Below, piece after piece: positions 7,436 to 15,508 of a stretch of 64,000 nucleotides of DNA. Below the pieces are notes generated by a model. The model was not told the DNA's origin. It saw only the letters and a program-made list of their open reading frames with translations, and searched no databases. The stretch's first letter is position 1; each line of letters starts with the position of its first letter. The stretch is taken from assembly GCA_963769115.1 (NCBI GenBank), contig CAVYKN010000011.1, forward strand, positions 124,001 through 188,000. Direction: 5' to 3'. The DNA is from DASTFY01 sp963769115 (GTDB taxonomy: Bacteria; Actinomycetota; Acidimicrobiia; Acidimicrobiales; Ilumatobacteraceae). The position numbers and the translations under genes were made by a program.

Positions 7436-8713
7436 GTGCTCGAGCTGCTCCGGCACAATCGGGACCTCCGGTACCTGTTCATCGCCCAGGTCGTCTCGTA
7501 CGCGGGCGACTGGTTCTGCTACGTGGCCCTGCTCGGCGTGGTCGGGGACGTCACCGATTCGAGCCTGCTGGTGTCGCTGGTCTTCGTCTCCCAGACGCTG
7601 CCCGCATTCCTCGTCTCACCGGTGGCCGGCGCGGCGGCCGATCGCTTTGACCGCCGCCGCATCGTCGTCACCGTCTCGTGCGTCCAGGCAGTCGCCGCGC
7701 TGAGCCTGCTGGCCGTGGGGCCGGGCCGGGTGTGGCTGGCGTTCGCGGCCCAGGCCACGATCGCCGCGTTCGGCGCCTTCGTCCTGCCCGCGGCGCAGGC
7801 CGCGGTGCCGAACCTGGCCCGCGGCGAAGAGGAGCTGAGGAAGGCGACCGCCCTCTTCGGCTCGCTCTGGGGGGCGATGCTGGCCGTCGGCGCGGCGCTC
7901 GGCGGCGGGTTCGCGGCGCTCTTCGGCCGGCGGGCGTCCTTCCTGGCCGACGCCACGTCGTTCCTGTTGGCGGCGGCGCTGGTGGCGGTGATCCGCCGTC
8001 CGATGCAGGAGGCGCGGCGCGACTCCGCGGAGCGGGGCCGGCTGCGACCGATCGCCGACATGAAGGTGGGTCTGCACCACGCCCGTCGCGATCCGGTGCT
8101 GCTGGCGCTCATGTCGTCGAAGGCGACGTTCGCCATCGGCGCGGGGACGGTCAGCCTGCTGGCGGTGCTCGTGACGGAGGTGTTCGACGGTGGCGACGGC
8201 ACGACGGGACTGCTGCTCGGGATGCGGGGGCTGGGGGTCGCGCTCGGGCCGCTGATCGCGTCGCGCCTCATCGGACCGTCGTTGTCCCGCCTGCTGACGA
8301 CCTGCGGGCTGGCCGGACTCGTGTTCGGGACCTGCTACCTGGGGGTGAGCGTGGCCGGCAGCCTCGCCCTCGCTGCGCTGCTCGTCTTCGTGGGCCATCT
8401 CGGCGGCGGCGCCCAGTGGACGATGTCGACCTTCGGGCTGCAGCTCCGTGCGCCCGACGAGGTGCGGGGCCGGATCCTGGCCGCCGACTTCGCCTTCCTC
8501 ACCTTCATCCTGACCTTCACGACGACCGCGGCCGGCGCCCTCGCCACCCGGATCGGGCCCCAGGCGACGATGGGCATCTTCGCCGGGATCAGCCTCACCA
8601 CCGGGACCGCTTACCTCGTGGTGACCCGCCGCTTGCGCCACCGCCTGCGGGCGGAGGAGGACTCGGCCGTGGCGACCACCGCGGCCCCGGTCAGCTCGCC
8701 AAGACCGCTCTGA
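7436..8713 (+). CDS. MFS transporter (MFS_3/EntS-like)
   Basis: 425-residue inner-membrane carrier with about 12 hydrophobic segments. Seen: SYAGDWFCYVALLG in helix 1, the loop-2/3 signature GAAADRFDRRRIV, and a second-half equivalent near LLGMRGLGVALGPLIAS. The cytoplasmic C-terminus is Arg/Glu rich. GTG start, 21 nt after the M20 gene, so probably the third gene of that operon. Its last 23 bases overlap the 3' end of the convergent serine hydrolase. Substrate unknown; this subgroup usually exports drugs or siderophores. Confidence 0.85.
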   Translation: MLELLRHNRDLRYLFIAQVVSYAGDWFCYVALLGVVGDVTDSSLLVSLVFVSQTLPAFLVSPVAGAAADRFDRRRIVVTVSCVQAVAALSLLAVGPGRVWLAFAAQATIAAFGAFVLPAAQAAVPNLARGEEELRKATALFGSLWGAMLAVGAALGGGFAALFGRRASFLADATSFLLAAALVAVIRRPMQEARRDSAERGRLRPIADMKVGLHHARRDPVLLALMSSKATFAIGAGTVSLLAVLVTEVFDGGDGTTGLLLGMRGLGVALGPLIASRLIGPSLSRLLTTCGLAGLVFGTCYLGVSVAGSLALAALLVFVGHLGGGAQWTMSTFGLQLRAPDEVRGRILAADFAFLTFILTFTTTAAGALATRIGPQATMGIFAGISLTTGTAYLVVTRRLRHRLRAEEDSAVATTAAPVSSPRPL

Positions 8714-9872
8714 CGGCTTCGACCAGGCTCAGGGCGCGGACGTCGCCGTTCAGCGTCGAGTCCATGCGGTTCATGGCGTAGCCGAAGCCGATGTGGCCGT
8801 CGGGGTGCCCGAAGGCCAGCGAGCCGCCCGCCCCTGCATGCCCGAACGAGCCCGGGCCGAGCATCGGCGTGAACGGCCCCGACGTCATGAAGCCCATTCC
8901 GAACGTGGTCGGGAACACGAGCACCCGGTCGGGCTCACCGTCGGGCGTGACGGTGGCGCTCGCCGACTGGACCGTGGCCGGCTCGAGCAGCCGCACGCCG
9001 TCGACCTCGTCCACGCAGGCCGAGTAGATGCGCGCCAGTGAGGCGGCGCGCGAGATGCCGTTGGCGGCCGGGATCTCGGCGCGGTGGAAGTCGGGGGAGT
9101 TCCACACCGGGTCGCCGGGGCTGAAGGCGCCGTTGAGGAACAGCGCCCGCCCGGCCGGCGTGTCGGGGCCCATGAACTGCTGCATCACCGCCCTGATGGC
9201 GGGATCCGTCGACGGTGGCTCCGTCACGAGCGGCGACACCCTGGCGTCCTGCTCCGGGGGCAGCCCGATCCAGGCCTCGGCGCCCACGGGCGCCGCGACC
9301 TCCTCGGCGACGAACGTGCCCAACGACCGGGCCTTCGGATCCACCCGTCGCACCAGCTCCCCGGCCAGCCAACCGAACGTGACGGCGTGGTAGCCGTGGC
9401 CGGTGCCCGGCTCCCAGTAGGGGGTCTGCGCGGCCAGCAGGCCGGCCATGTGATCCCAGTCGGCGACCTCGTGGATGGTGAGGGCACCGTCGACGATGGC
9501 GAGGCCGGCCTGGTGCGACAGCAGCTGCGCGACGGTGACGTCGCCCTTGCCGTTGGCCGCGAACTCGGGCCAGTAGTCCGTCACCCGCGCGTCGTAGTCC
9601 AGGAGCCCCCGCTGCACGCACAGCGCGACCGCGATGGCGGTCAGGCCCTTGGTGGTGGAGAACACGAGCTGCAGGGTGTCCGCCGTGTAGGGCGCGGTCC
9701 CGGCCTCGTCGAAGCTGCCCCCGGCCAGCTCCACGACCGGCACGCCGTGGTGGTACACGGCCACCGCCGCACCCACCTCGCGGCCCGATTCCAGGTTCCG
9801 GTCGAACGCCTCGCGGACCGGCTCCCACCCGGGCGCGACCGTGCCGGCGGAGGTCATGACCGGCGAGCTCAT
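8691..9872 (-). CDS. Serine beta-lactamase-like hydrolase/esterase
   Basis: 393-residue member of the class C/EstB family. The nucleophile motif SxxK is seen as FSTTKGLTAIAV and the tyrosine motif region as GYHAVTFGWLAGELV; the late GHAGAGGSLAFGHPDG occupies the KTG-box position and is typical of the esterase branch. No signal peptide, so it is probably a cytosolic esterase or amidase and not a secreted beta-lactamase. The ATG at 9872 is chosen because GAGAGG lies 8 nt upstream. Confidence 0.85.
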   Translation of the reverse strand: MSSPVMTSAGTVAPGWEPVREAFDRNLESGREVGAAVAVYHHGVPVVELAGGSFDEAGTAPYTADTLQLVFSTTKGLTAIAVALCVQRGLLDYDARVTDYWPEFAANGKGDVTVAQLLSHQAGLAIVDGALTIHEVADWDHMAGLLAAQTPYWEPGTGHGYHAVTFGWLAGELVRRVDPKARSLGTFVAEEVAAPVGAEAWIGLPPEQDARVSPLVTEPPSTDPAIRAVMQQFMGPDTPAGRALFLNGAFSPGDPVWNSPDFHRAEIPAANGISRAASLARIYSACVDEVDGVRLLEPATVQSASATVTPDGEPDRVLVFPTTFGMGFMTSGPFTPMLGPGSFGHAGAGGSLAFGHPDGHIGFGYAMNRMDSTLNGDVRALSLVEAVRAVLAS

Positions 9873-9884
9873 GCGAGTACCTCT

Positions 9885-9901
9885 CGGGGGCTGCGCCCCC
9901 G
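9885..9901 (-). terminator. GC-rich hairpin upstream of the serine hydrolase
   Basis: CGGGGGC-TGC-GCCCCCG, a 7-bp stem with a 3-nt loop, between the stop of the F420 oxidoreductase gene and the hydrolase start. It has no T-run, so it could be a terminator for the upstream gene or a structure in the hydrolase leader. The rest of 9902-9966 is GC-rich and non-coding. Confidence 0.4.
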
Positions 9902-9966
9902 GACCCCATCGCCCGTCGGCTCGCAACCGCTCGCCCGCCGGGCCGGCCTGCGCTCACTGCGTTCGC

Positions 9967-11019
9967 TCATGCCTCACCCACGAGCTCGCGGAGCTGCTCG
10001 ATCGTCGCCGTCGGGTTCGGCCCGACCGGGTTGACGCTCAGCACGGTCACGCCGGCCTCCTTGAACGCACCGAGCCGCTCCTTGATGTAGCTCTTCGGGC
10101 CGACGAGGTTCGACAGCTCCAACCAGTCCCCCGGCACGTGGGTGGCGGCTTCGTCCTTCTTGCCGTCCAGGTAGAGGTCCTGGATGTCGGCCGCCTCCTT
10201 CTCGTAGCCGTAGCGCTGGGCGACCGTGTTGTAGAAGTTCTGGCCCCGGGCGCCCATGCCGCCGACGTAGAGCGCCACCATCGGCCTCGCCATGTCGAGG
10301 ATGCGGGTCCGCGCCTCGCCGACGAGCTCGTCGCCGATGGCCACCATCCCCCCGGCCGAGATCTCGAGCCGGCCGAGCTCGGCCGGGCGCTTGGCCAGGC
10401 CGGCCTTGAGCTGGTCCCCCCAGACCTGCTGGTGACGCTCGGGGATGAACATGATCGGCAGCCAGCCGTCGGCCCGCTCGGCCGTGGCCTCCACGCTGCG
10501 GCCCATGAGCGACGCCCACCAGATCGGGATGTCCGTGCGCACCGGGTGGTTGATGAGCTTGAGCGGCTTGCCGAGCCCTGTGCCCTGACCCTCGGGCAGC
10601 GGGACCTGGACGGCCTCACCGTCGTAGACGAGGGGCTCGCGCCGCCACGTCATGCGGCAGATGTCGATGTACTCCTTGATGCGGGCCATCGGTTTCTCAT
10701 ACGGCACGCCGTGGAACCCTTCGACCACCTGCGGCCCGGAGGCGCCGAGGCCCAGGACGAAGCGGCCGTTGCTCACGTAGTCGCACCCCGCGGCCGTCAT
10801 GGCCATCAGCGCCGGCGTCCGGGAGTACACGTTGACGATCCCGGTACCGATCTCGAGCCGCTCGGTCCGGGCGGCCAGGTAGCCCACCTGGCTGATGGCG
10901 TCGAAGCTGTACGCCTCGGGGATCCACACCAGGTCCAGGCCGGCCTTCTCGAGCTCGGCGATCTGGTCGACCGACTCCTTGAACCCGCCCGAGTAGTTCA
11001 TCATCATGCTCAGCTTCAC
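9967..11019 (-). CDS. LLM-class F420-dependent oxidoreductase
   Basis: 350-residue luciferase-like TIM barrel. Seen: the N-terminal strand KLSMMMNYSGGF, GLDLVWIPEAYSFDAISQVGYLAARTERLEIGTGIVNVYSRTPALMAMTA, and the flavin-binding stretch GRFVLGLGASGPQVVEGFHG. Actinobacterial proteins of this type use coenzyme F420 as hydride carrier, which is family knowledge. GTG start supported by TATCGT 8 nt upstream. It lies 62 nt after the enoyl-CoA hydratase on the same strand. Substrate unknown. Confidence 0.87.
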   Translation of the reverse strand: MKLSMMMNYSGGFKESVDQIAELEKAGLDLVWIPEAYSFDAISQVGYLAARTERLEIGTGIVNVYSRTPALMAMTAAGCDYVSNGRFVLGLGASGPQVVEGFHGVPYEKPMARIKEYIDICRMTWRREPLVYDGEAVQVPLPEGQGTGLGKPLKLINHPVRTDIPIWWASLMGRSVEATAERADGWLPIMFIPERHQQVWGDQLKAGLAKRPAELGRLEISAGGMVAIGDELVGEARTRILDMARPMVALYVGGMGARGQNFYNTVAQRYGYEKEAADIQDLYLDGKKDEAATHVPGDWLELSNLVGPKSYIKERLGAFKEAGVTVLSVNPVGPNPTATIEQLRELVGEA

Positions 11020-11027
11020 GGAGCGGC

Positions 11028-11033
11028 ACGATA
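11028..11033 (-). promoter_or_regulatory. Leaderless -10 (TATCGT) of the F420 oxidoreductase
   Basis: Minus-strand TATCGT, 8-nt spacer to the GTG at 11019; it rules out the much longer upstream reading frame. Confidence 0.6.
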
Positions 11034-11081
11034 CGGCCGCCGCCGGGAGCGGGCCAGGCGGCGGGTCGGACTGCGGATCCG

Positions 11082-11855
11082 CTAGCGGCGATCGAACTCG
11101 GGCTTGCGCTTCTCGAGGAAGGCGGCGAAGCCCTCCTGCGCGTCCGGGATCATGGCCGCGGACGACATCAGCTCCATCGCGAACGCATACGCGCTGTCCT
11201 GGTCCCGGCCGACCTGGGCGTAGAAGCCCTGCTTGCCCAAGCCCTTGGACTCGATGCTGCCGCGGGTGGCGCGGGTGATGAGGTCCCACGTCGCCTCGTC
11301 GAGCTGATCAGCTGGGACGGCCTTGTTGATCAGCCCCCAGTCGGCGGCGGTCCGGGCGTCGATCGGGTCGCCGGTGAAGGCCATCTCCAGCGCCCGCTTA
11401 CGGCCGATGTTGCGGGCCACGGCGACGAGCGGTGTGTGGCAGAACAACCCGCCCTTGCCTCCGGGGATGGCGAAGGCGGCGTCCTCCGAGGCCACGGCGA
11501 GATCGCACGACGCCACGAGCTGGCACCCGGCCGCCGTCGCCAGCGCGTGCACCTTGGCGACCACGGGCTGGGGGATCTCCTGGACCGCGTCCATCATCTC
11601 GGTGCAGATCTGGAAGAGGCGGCGGGCGTCGGCCAGCGTCGCCCCGCGCATGTCGCCGAAGTTGTGACCGGCCGAGAACACGGGCCCGTTGGCGGCCAGG
11701 ATCACGCCGAGCGCATCGCTGCCGCCCACCTCGCGCACGGCCGCGGTCAGCTCGACCATCACGTCGAGCGCCAGCGCGTTCCGCTTCTCGGGCCGGTTGA
11801 GCGTGATCGTCGTGATCGTCTCGTCCTGCTTCACCAGCAGGTGCTGATACGTCAT
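11082..11855 (-). CDS. Enoyl-CoA hydratase/isomerase family protein (ECHDC3-like)
   Basis: 257-residue crotonase-fold enzyme. Seen: ITLNRPEKRNALALDVM, oxyanion-hole segments SAGHNFGDM and ATAAGCQLVASCDLAVA, then AFAIPGGKGGLFCHTPL. The usual catalytic Glu pair of true hydratases is not obvious (GGKGG where many have GEVG.G), which fits the ECHDC3-like group of uncertain reaction. The gene starts at an ATG with a leaderless promoter. Confidence 0.85.
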   Translation of the reverse strand: MTYQHLLVKQDETITTITLNRPEKRNALALDVMVELTAAVREVGGSDALGVILAANGPVFSAGHNFGDMRGATLADARRLFQICTEMMDAVQEIPQPVVAKVHALATAAGCQLVASCDLAVASEDAAFAIPGGKGGLFCHTPLVAVARNIGRKRALEMAFTGDPIDARTAADWGLINKAVPADQLDEATWDLITRATRGSIESKGLGKQGFYAQVGRDQDSAYAFAMELMSSAAMIPDAQEGFAAFLEKRKPEFDRR

Positions 11856-11861
11856 GACCCG

Positions 11862-11867
11862 ACCCTA
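11862..11867 (-). promoter_or_regulatory. Leaderless -10 (TAGGGT) of the enoyl-CoA hydratase
   Basis: Minus-strand TAGGGT, 6-nt spacer to the ATG at 11855. Confidence 0.65.
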
Positions 11868-12057
11868 TCCCCCGTTCCTGAGCGACCTCTAGGGCGGGTT
11901 GGTCGATGTCACGCTCCGTCGAGATCTCCTGGCGAGCGCGTCCGCCCCTGCCGCAAGTCTGAGCCAATCGCGCCACCGACGGCGCGAATCGCTCCGACCT
12001 CGATCCGGCTCCGGGGCGTTGCACCGAACTCTGGGCCGATCGCGCCTGGCGGATGCA

Positions 12058-12089
12058 GGCGTCCGATTTCCGCTAGCCAAGCGGACGCC
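12058..12089. repeat. Inverted repeat before the ada-alkA gene
   Basis: GGCGTCCG and CGGACGCC, perfect 8-bp arms 16 nt apart, ending 20 nt before the GTG at 12110. It is the only clear structure in the 254-nt gap 11856-12109, which shows no supported gene. It could be an operator for adaptive-response control or a hairpin in the leader. Confidence 0.4.
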
Positions 12090-12109
12090 AGTCCTGTCAC
12101 CATCGATGT

Positions 12110-13573
12110 GTGTTGCAGGACTTCGAGCGTTGCTACCGGGCCGTGCAGGCCAAGGACGCCCGCTTCGACGGGTGGTTCTTCACGGGTGTGACGTCGACCG
12201 GCATCTACTGCCGGCCGAGCTGTCCGGCCATCACCCCCAAGCGGGCCAACGTCCGCTTCTACCCGACCGCGGCCGCCGCGCAGCTCGCCGGCTTCCGGGC
12301 CTGCAAGCGCTGCCGCCCGGACGCCACGCCCGGCTCTCCCGAGTGGAACCTGCGGGCCGACGTCGTCGGCCGCGCGATGCGCCTCATCGCCGACGGCGTC
12401 GTCGACCGCGACGGCGTCCGCGGTCTCGCCGGGCGCCTCGGGTACAGCGAGCGCCACCTGCACCGCCAGCTCGTGGCCGAGGTGGGTGCCGGGCCCATCG
12501 CCCTCGCCCGGGCCCAACGGGCCCAGACAGCCCGGGTGCTCATCGAGACCACCGACCTGCCGTTCACGCAGGTGGCCTTCGGCGCCGGGTTCGCCAGCAT
12601 CCGGCAGTTCAACGACACCGTGCGCGAGGTCTTCGCCACCACCCCGACCGAACTGCGGCTGAAGGCGTCCCGGCGCGGAGCGGACGCTCCCCACGAAGCG
12701 GGCGCCGCGACGGGCACCGTGCGGCTCCGGCTGCCCGTGCGACAGCCGTTCGACGGTGACGGGCTGCTCGCCTTCCTCGGACCTCGTGCCGTGCCCGGCA
12801 TCGAGGAGGTGGACGGCGGCACGTACCGCCGGACGCTGGGCCTGCCCCACGGTCCCGCAGTCGTGGAGCTGACGCCCGCGCCCGACCACGTGCGGTGCGC
12901 GGTGCGGCTGTCCGATCTGCGGGACCTGGCCAGCGCGGTCCAGCGGTCCCGCCGGCTGATGGACCTCGATGCCGATCCGGTGGCCGTGAGCGACCTCTTG
13001 GAGGCCGACGAGCTCCTGGCCCCGCTCGTCGCCAAGTCGCCCGGACGGCGCTCGCCCGGGCACGTCGATGGCGCGGAGCTGGCCGTCCGGGCCGTCCTCG
13101 GTCAGCAGGTGTCCGTCGTGGCCGCCCGCACCCACACCGCCCGGCTCGTCCGCGCCGTCGGCACGCCACTCCCGGCGCCGGACGGCGGGCTGACCCACCT
13201 CTTCCCGGAGCCCGCGGCCGTCGCCGAAGCCGATCCCGCGGTCCTGGCCATGCCCGAGTCCCGCCGGCGCACCCTGCGCGTGCTGGCCGGCCGGCTCGGC
13301 GACGGGTCGATCGTCGTCGATGCCGGTGCCGACCGTGCCGCGCTCGAGGCGCAGCTGACCGCGCTGCCCGGGATCGGCCCGTGGACCGCCGGCTACATCG
13401 CCCTGCGCGGGCTCGGCGACCCCGACGTCTTCCTCCCCAGCGACCTCGGCGTGCGGCGGGCCCTCGAACGCCTCGGCACCCCCGCCGATCCGGCCGCCGC
13501 CGCCGGCCGGGCGAAGGCCTGGCGGCCGTGGCGTTCGTACGGCCTCCACCACCTGTGGGCCAGCCTGGCGTGA
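12110..13573 (+). CDS. Ada-AlkA fusion: methyl-accepting AraC regulator and 3-methyladenine DNA glycosylase
   Basis: 487 residues with three parts. Residues 1-75: Ada N-terminal zinc domain that accepts methyl groups from phosphotriesters (DARFDGWFFTGVTSTGIYCRPSCPA and CKRCRPDA give the four cysteines). About 80-185: AraC-type helix-turn-helix (RLGYSERHLHRQLVAEVG, FGAGFASIRQFNDTVREVF). About 190-487: AlkA glycosylase with the HhH-GPD core LPGIGPWTAGYIALRGLGDPDVFLPSDLG, where the Asp is catalytic. A known actinobacterial fusion. GTG start; no leaderless hexamer seen. Ogt follows 53 nt later. Confidence 0.93.
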   Translation: MLQDFERCYRAVQAKDARFDGWFFTGVTSTGIYCRPSCPAITPKRANVRFYPTAAAAQLAGFRACKRCRPDATPGSPEWNLRADVVGRAMRLIADGVVDRDGVRGLAGRLGYSERHLHRQLVAEVGAGPIALARAQRAQTARVLIETTDLPFTQVAFGAGFASIRQFNDTVREVFATTPTELRLKASRRGADAPHEAGAATGTVRLRLPVRQPFDGDGLLAFLGPRAVPGIEEVDGGTYRRTLGLPHGPAVVELTPAPDHVRCAVRLSDLRDLASAVQRSRRLMDLDADPVAVSDLLEADELLAPLVAKSPGRRSPGHVDGAELAVRAVLGQQVSVVAARTHTARLVRAVGTPLPAPDGGLTHLFPEPAAVAEADPAVLAMPESRRRTLRVLAGRLGDGSIVVDAGADRAALEAQLTALPGIGPWTAGYIALRGLGDPDVFLPSDLGVRRALERLGTPADPAAAAGRAKAWRPWRSYGLHHLWASLA

Positions 13574-13626
13574 CGCCGTGCGCCAACCCCTCCGTCCCCC
13601 CTCCCGTCCCTGAAGGAGCAGTCCCC

Positions 13627-14148
13627 ATGACCACCTACGTCACGGCCACCATCCCCAGTCCCGTCGGCCCCCTTACCCTCCTCGGCTCGGACAGCGGTCT
13701 GCGCGCCGTGCTGTGGCCCACGGAAGCGCCCGGTGAGCGCGTCCCCTGGCCCGATGCGACGGAGGAGGACCCAGAGCACCCGGTCCTGCGGCTGGCCACC
13801 GACCAGCTCGACGAGTACTTCGCCGGACGGCGACGCACCTTCGAGGTCCCGCTCGACCTCCACGGCACCCCGTTCCAGGTCAAGGTCTGGCGCCTCCTCG
13901 CCACTGTCCCGTACGGCTCGACGGTCAGCTACCGGCAGCAGGCGTTGCTGGCCGGCGACGCGAACAAGGCGCGGGCGGTCGGCGCCGCCAACGGCCGGAA
14001 CCCCGTGAGCGTCATCCTCCCCTGTCACCGGGTCATCGGGGCCTCCGGCGCGCTGACGGGCTTCGCCGGCGGCCTCGACGCCAAGCGATCGCTCCTCGAG
14101 TTCGAGGCCAGGGTCGTGAAGGAGGGGCCGATACCGTTCCCCGGGTGA
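13627..14148 (+). CDS. ogt: Methylated-DNA--protein-cysteine methyltransferase
   Basis: 173-residue suicide enzyme that removes O6-methylguanine methyl groups. The acceptor motif PCHRVIG is at about residue 137, preceded by VWRLLATVPYGSTVSYRQQA and the Asn-containing helix RAVGAANGRNPVSVIL. The ATG at 13627 has GAAGGAG 7 nt upstream. With the Ada-AlkA gene it makes an alkylation-repair pair. Its stop overlaps the start of the following MFS gene by 4 nt. Confidence 0.95.
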   Translation: MTTYVTATIPSPVGPLTLLGSDSGLRAVLWPTEAPGERVPWPDATEEDPEHPVLRLATDQLDEYFAGRRRTFEVPLDLHGTPFQVKVWRLLATVPYGSTVSYRQQALLAGDANKARAVGAANGRNPVSVILPCHRVIGASGALTGFAGGLDAKRSLLEFEARVVKEGPIPFPG

Positions 14149-15423
14149 CGGGGACGAAGAAGCGCCGGGTCGCGCTCGACCTCTCGCCCCTGCGGGTCTC
14201 GCCCCGCTTCCGGATCCTGTTCCTCGGCCACTTCGTCGCCCAGATGGGCGCGCAGGCGACGGTCATCGTCGTCGCCTGGCAGGTCAAGGAGCTCACGGGG
14301 TCGCCGGCCGCCGTCGGGCTCATCGGGGTCGTCGAGCTCGTCCCGCTGGTCTTCGTCTCGCTCTTCGGCGGCGCGCTGGCCGACGCCGCCGACCGGAGGA
14401 AGGTGCTGCTGATCTGCGACGCCGGCCAGCTCGTCGTCGCCGCCGGCCTCCTCCTCAACGCGCACCTCGACGAGCCGAACCTCGCCACGGTCTACGTCCT
14501 GGCCGCGCTGATCGCCGTGTTCAGCTCGCTCGGCCAGCCGTCGCTGTGGGCCATCACCCCGCGGCTGGTCGGCGAGCGCTACTACCCGGCGGCCGAGCGC
14601 GCTGGAGAGCAGCAGCTACAGCCTGGCCGCCATCATCGGCCCGACCATCGGCGGCCTGCTCATCGCCGCCGGTGACGGCGCGCAGCCCGCGTACCTCTTC
14701 GCCGCCGTCACCTACGTCGCGTCGCTGGCGTCGCTCGTGATGCTCGGCCCGGTCCCGCCGTCACCGGGAGCTCCTCAAGCCGGCCTCCGATCCATCGCCG
14801 ACGGCTTCCGCTACCTCAAGGGCAAACCGGTGCTGCAGGGCACGTACATCGTGGACTTCATCGCCATGGTGTTCGGGATGCCGCGCGCACTGTTCCCGTT
14901 CTTCGCCGACGAGTTCGGCGGCGACCAGTACCTCGGCTTCCTCTACGCCGCTCCCGCGCTCGGCGCCCTGCTGGCCAGCGTGCTGTCGGGATGGACCGGT
15001 CACGTCCGCCGCCACGGTCTCGGCGTCATCGGCTCGGTCGTCGTCTGGGGCCTGGCCATCTTCGCCTTCGGCATCAGCCCAGGGATCTGGTGGGCTGTGC
15101 TGTTCCTCGCGCTCGCGGGCGGCGCCGACCTGGTGAGCGTGATCTTCCGGCGGACGATCTGGGCCACCCTCATCTCGGACGAGTACCGAGGGCGGCTGGG
15201 CGGCATCGCGTGGGCGAACGTCCGGACCGGTCCGGTGCTCGGCGACGTCGAAGCCGGTGTCATGGCCCGGCTCACGAGCGTGCGCTTCTCGGCGGCCAGC
15301 GGGGGTCTGGCCTGTGTGGTCGGCGCGGTCGTCGCCGCCGTGCTCCTGCCCGCGTTCACCCGCTACCGCTGGGATCCGGACGGTCGGGCCGCGGAGCCGA
15401 CCGGCACGCCCGCGCCCGTCTGA
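14145..15423 (+). CDS. MFS transporter (one frameshift)
   Basis: Membrane carrier of about 425 residues, MFS_3/EntS-like. Seen: FRILFLGHFVAQMGAQATVIVVAWQVKELTGSP in helix 1 and GGALADAADRRKVLLICDAGQ in the signature loop. At about 14600 one extra base breaks the frame (AAER...); skipping it gives ALESSSYSLAAIIGPTIGGLLIAAG and the frame then continues to the TGA at 15423. With one base removed the length is an exact codon multiple. GTG start overlaps ogt. Substrate unknown. Confidence 0.82.
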
Positions 15424-15496
15424 CCGCCTGACGATCGGCGGGCGCTCCCCACGCGCGACCTCCGCACCGTCGCCCGTCGCGTCCGGAGGCGCGCTG

Positions 15497-15502
15497 TACG
15501 GT
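15497..15502 (+). promoter_or_regulatory. Leaderless -10 (TACGGT) of the patatin-MBL-SLOG unit
   Basis: TACGGT, 6-nt spacer to the GTG at 15509. It is the only promoter seen for the three genes and rejects the longer upstream frame. Confidence 0.7.
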
Positions 15503-15508
15503 GACGCC

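Noticed and set aside
8691..9872. Secreted antibiotic-resistance beta-lactamase
   Set aside because: No signal peptide and an esterase-type GHAGAGG segment in place of the KTG box; a cytosolic esterase is more likely.
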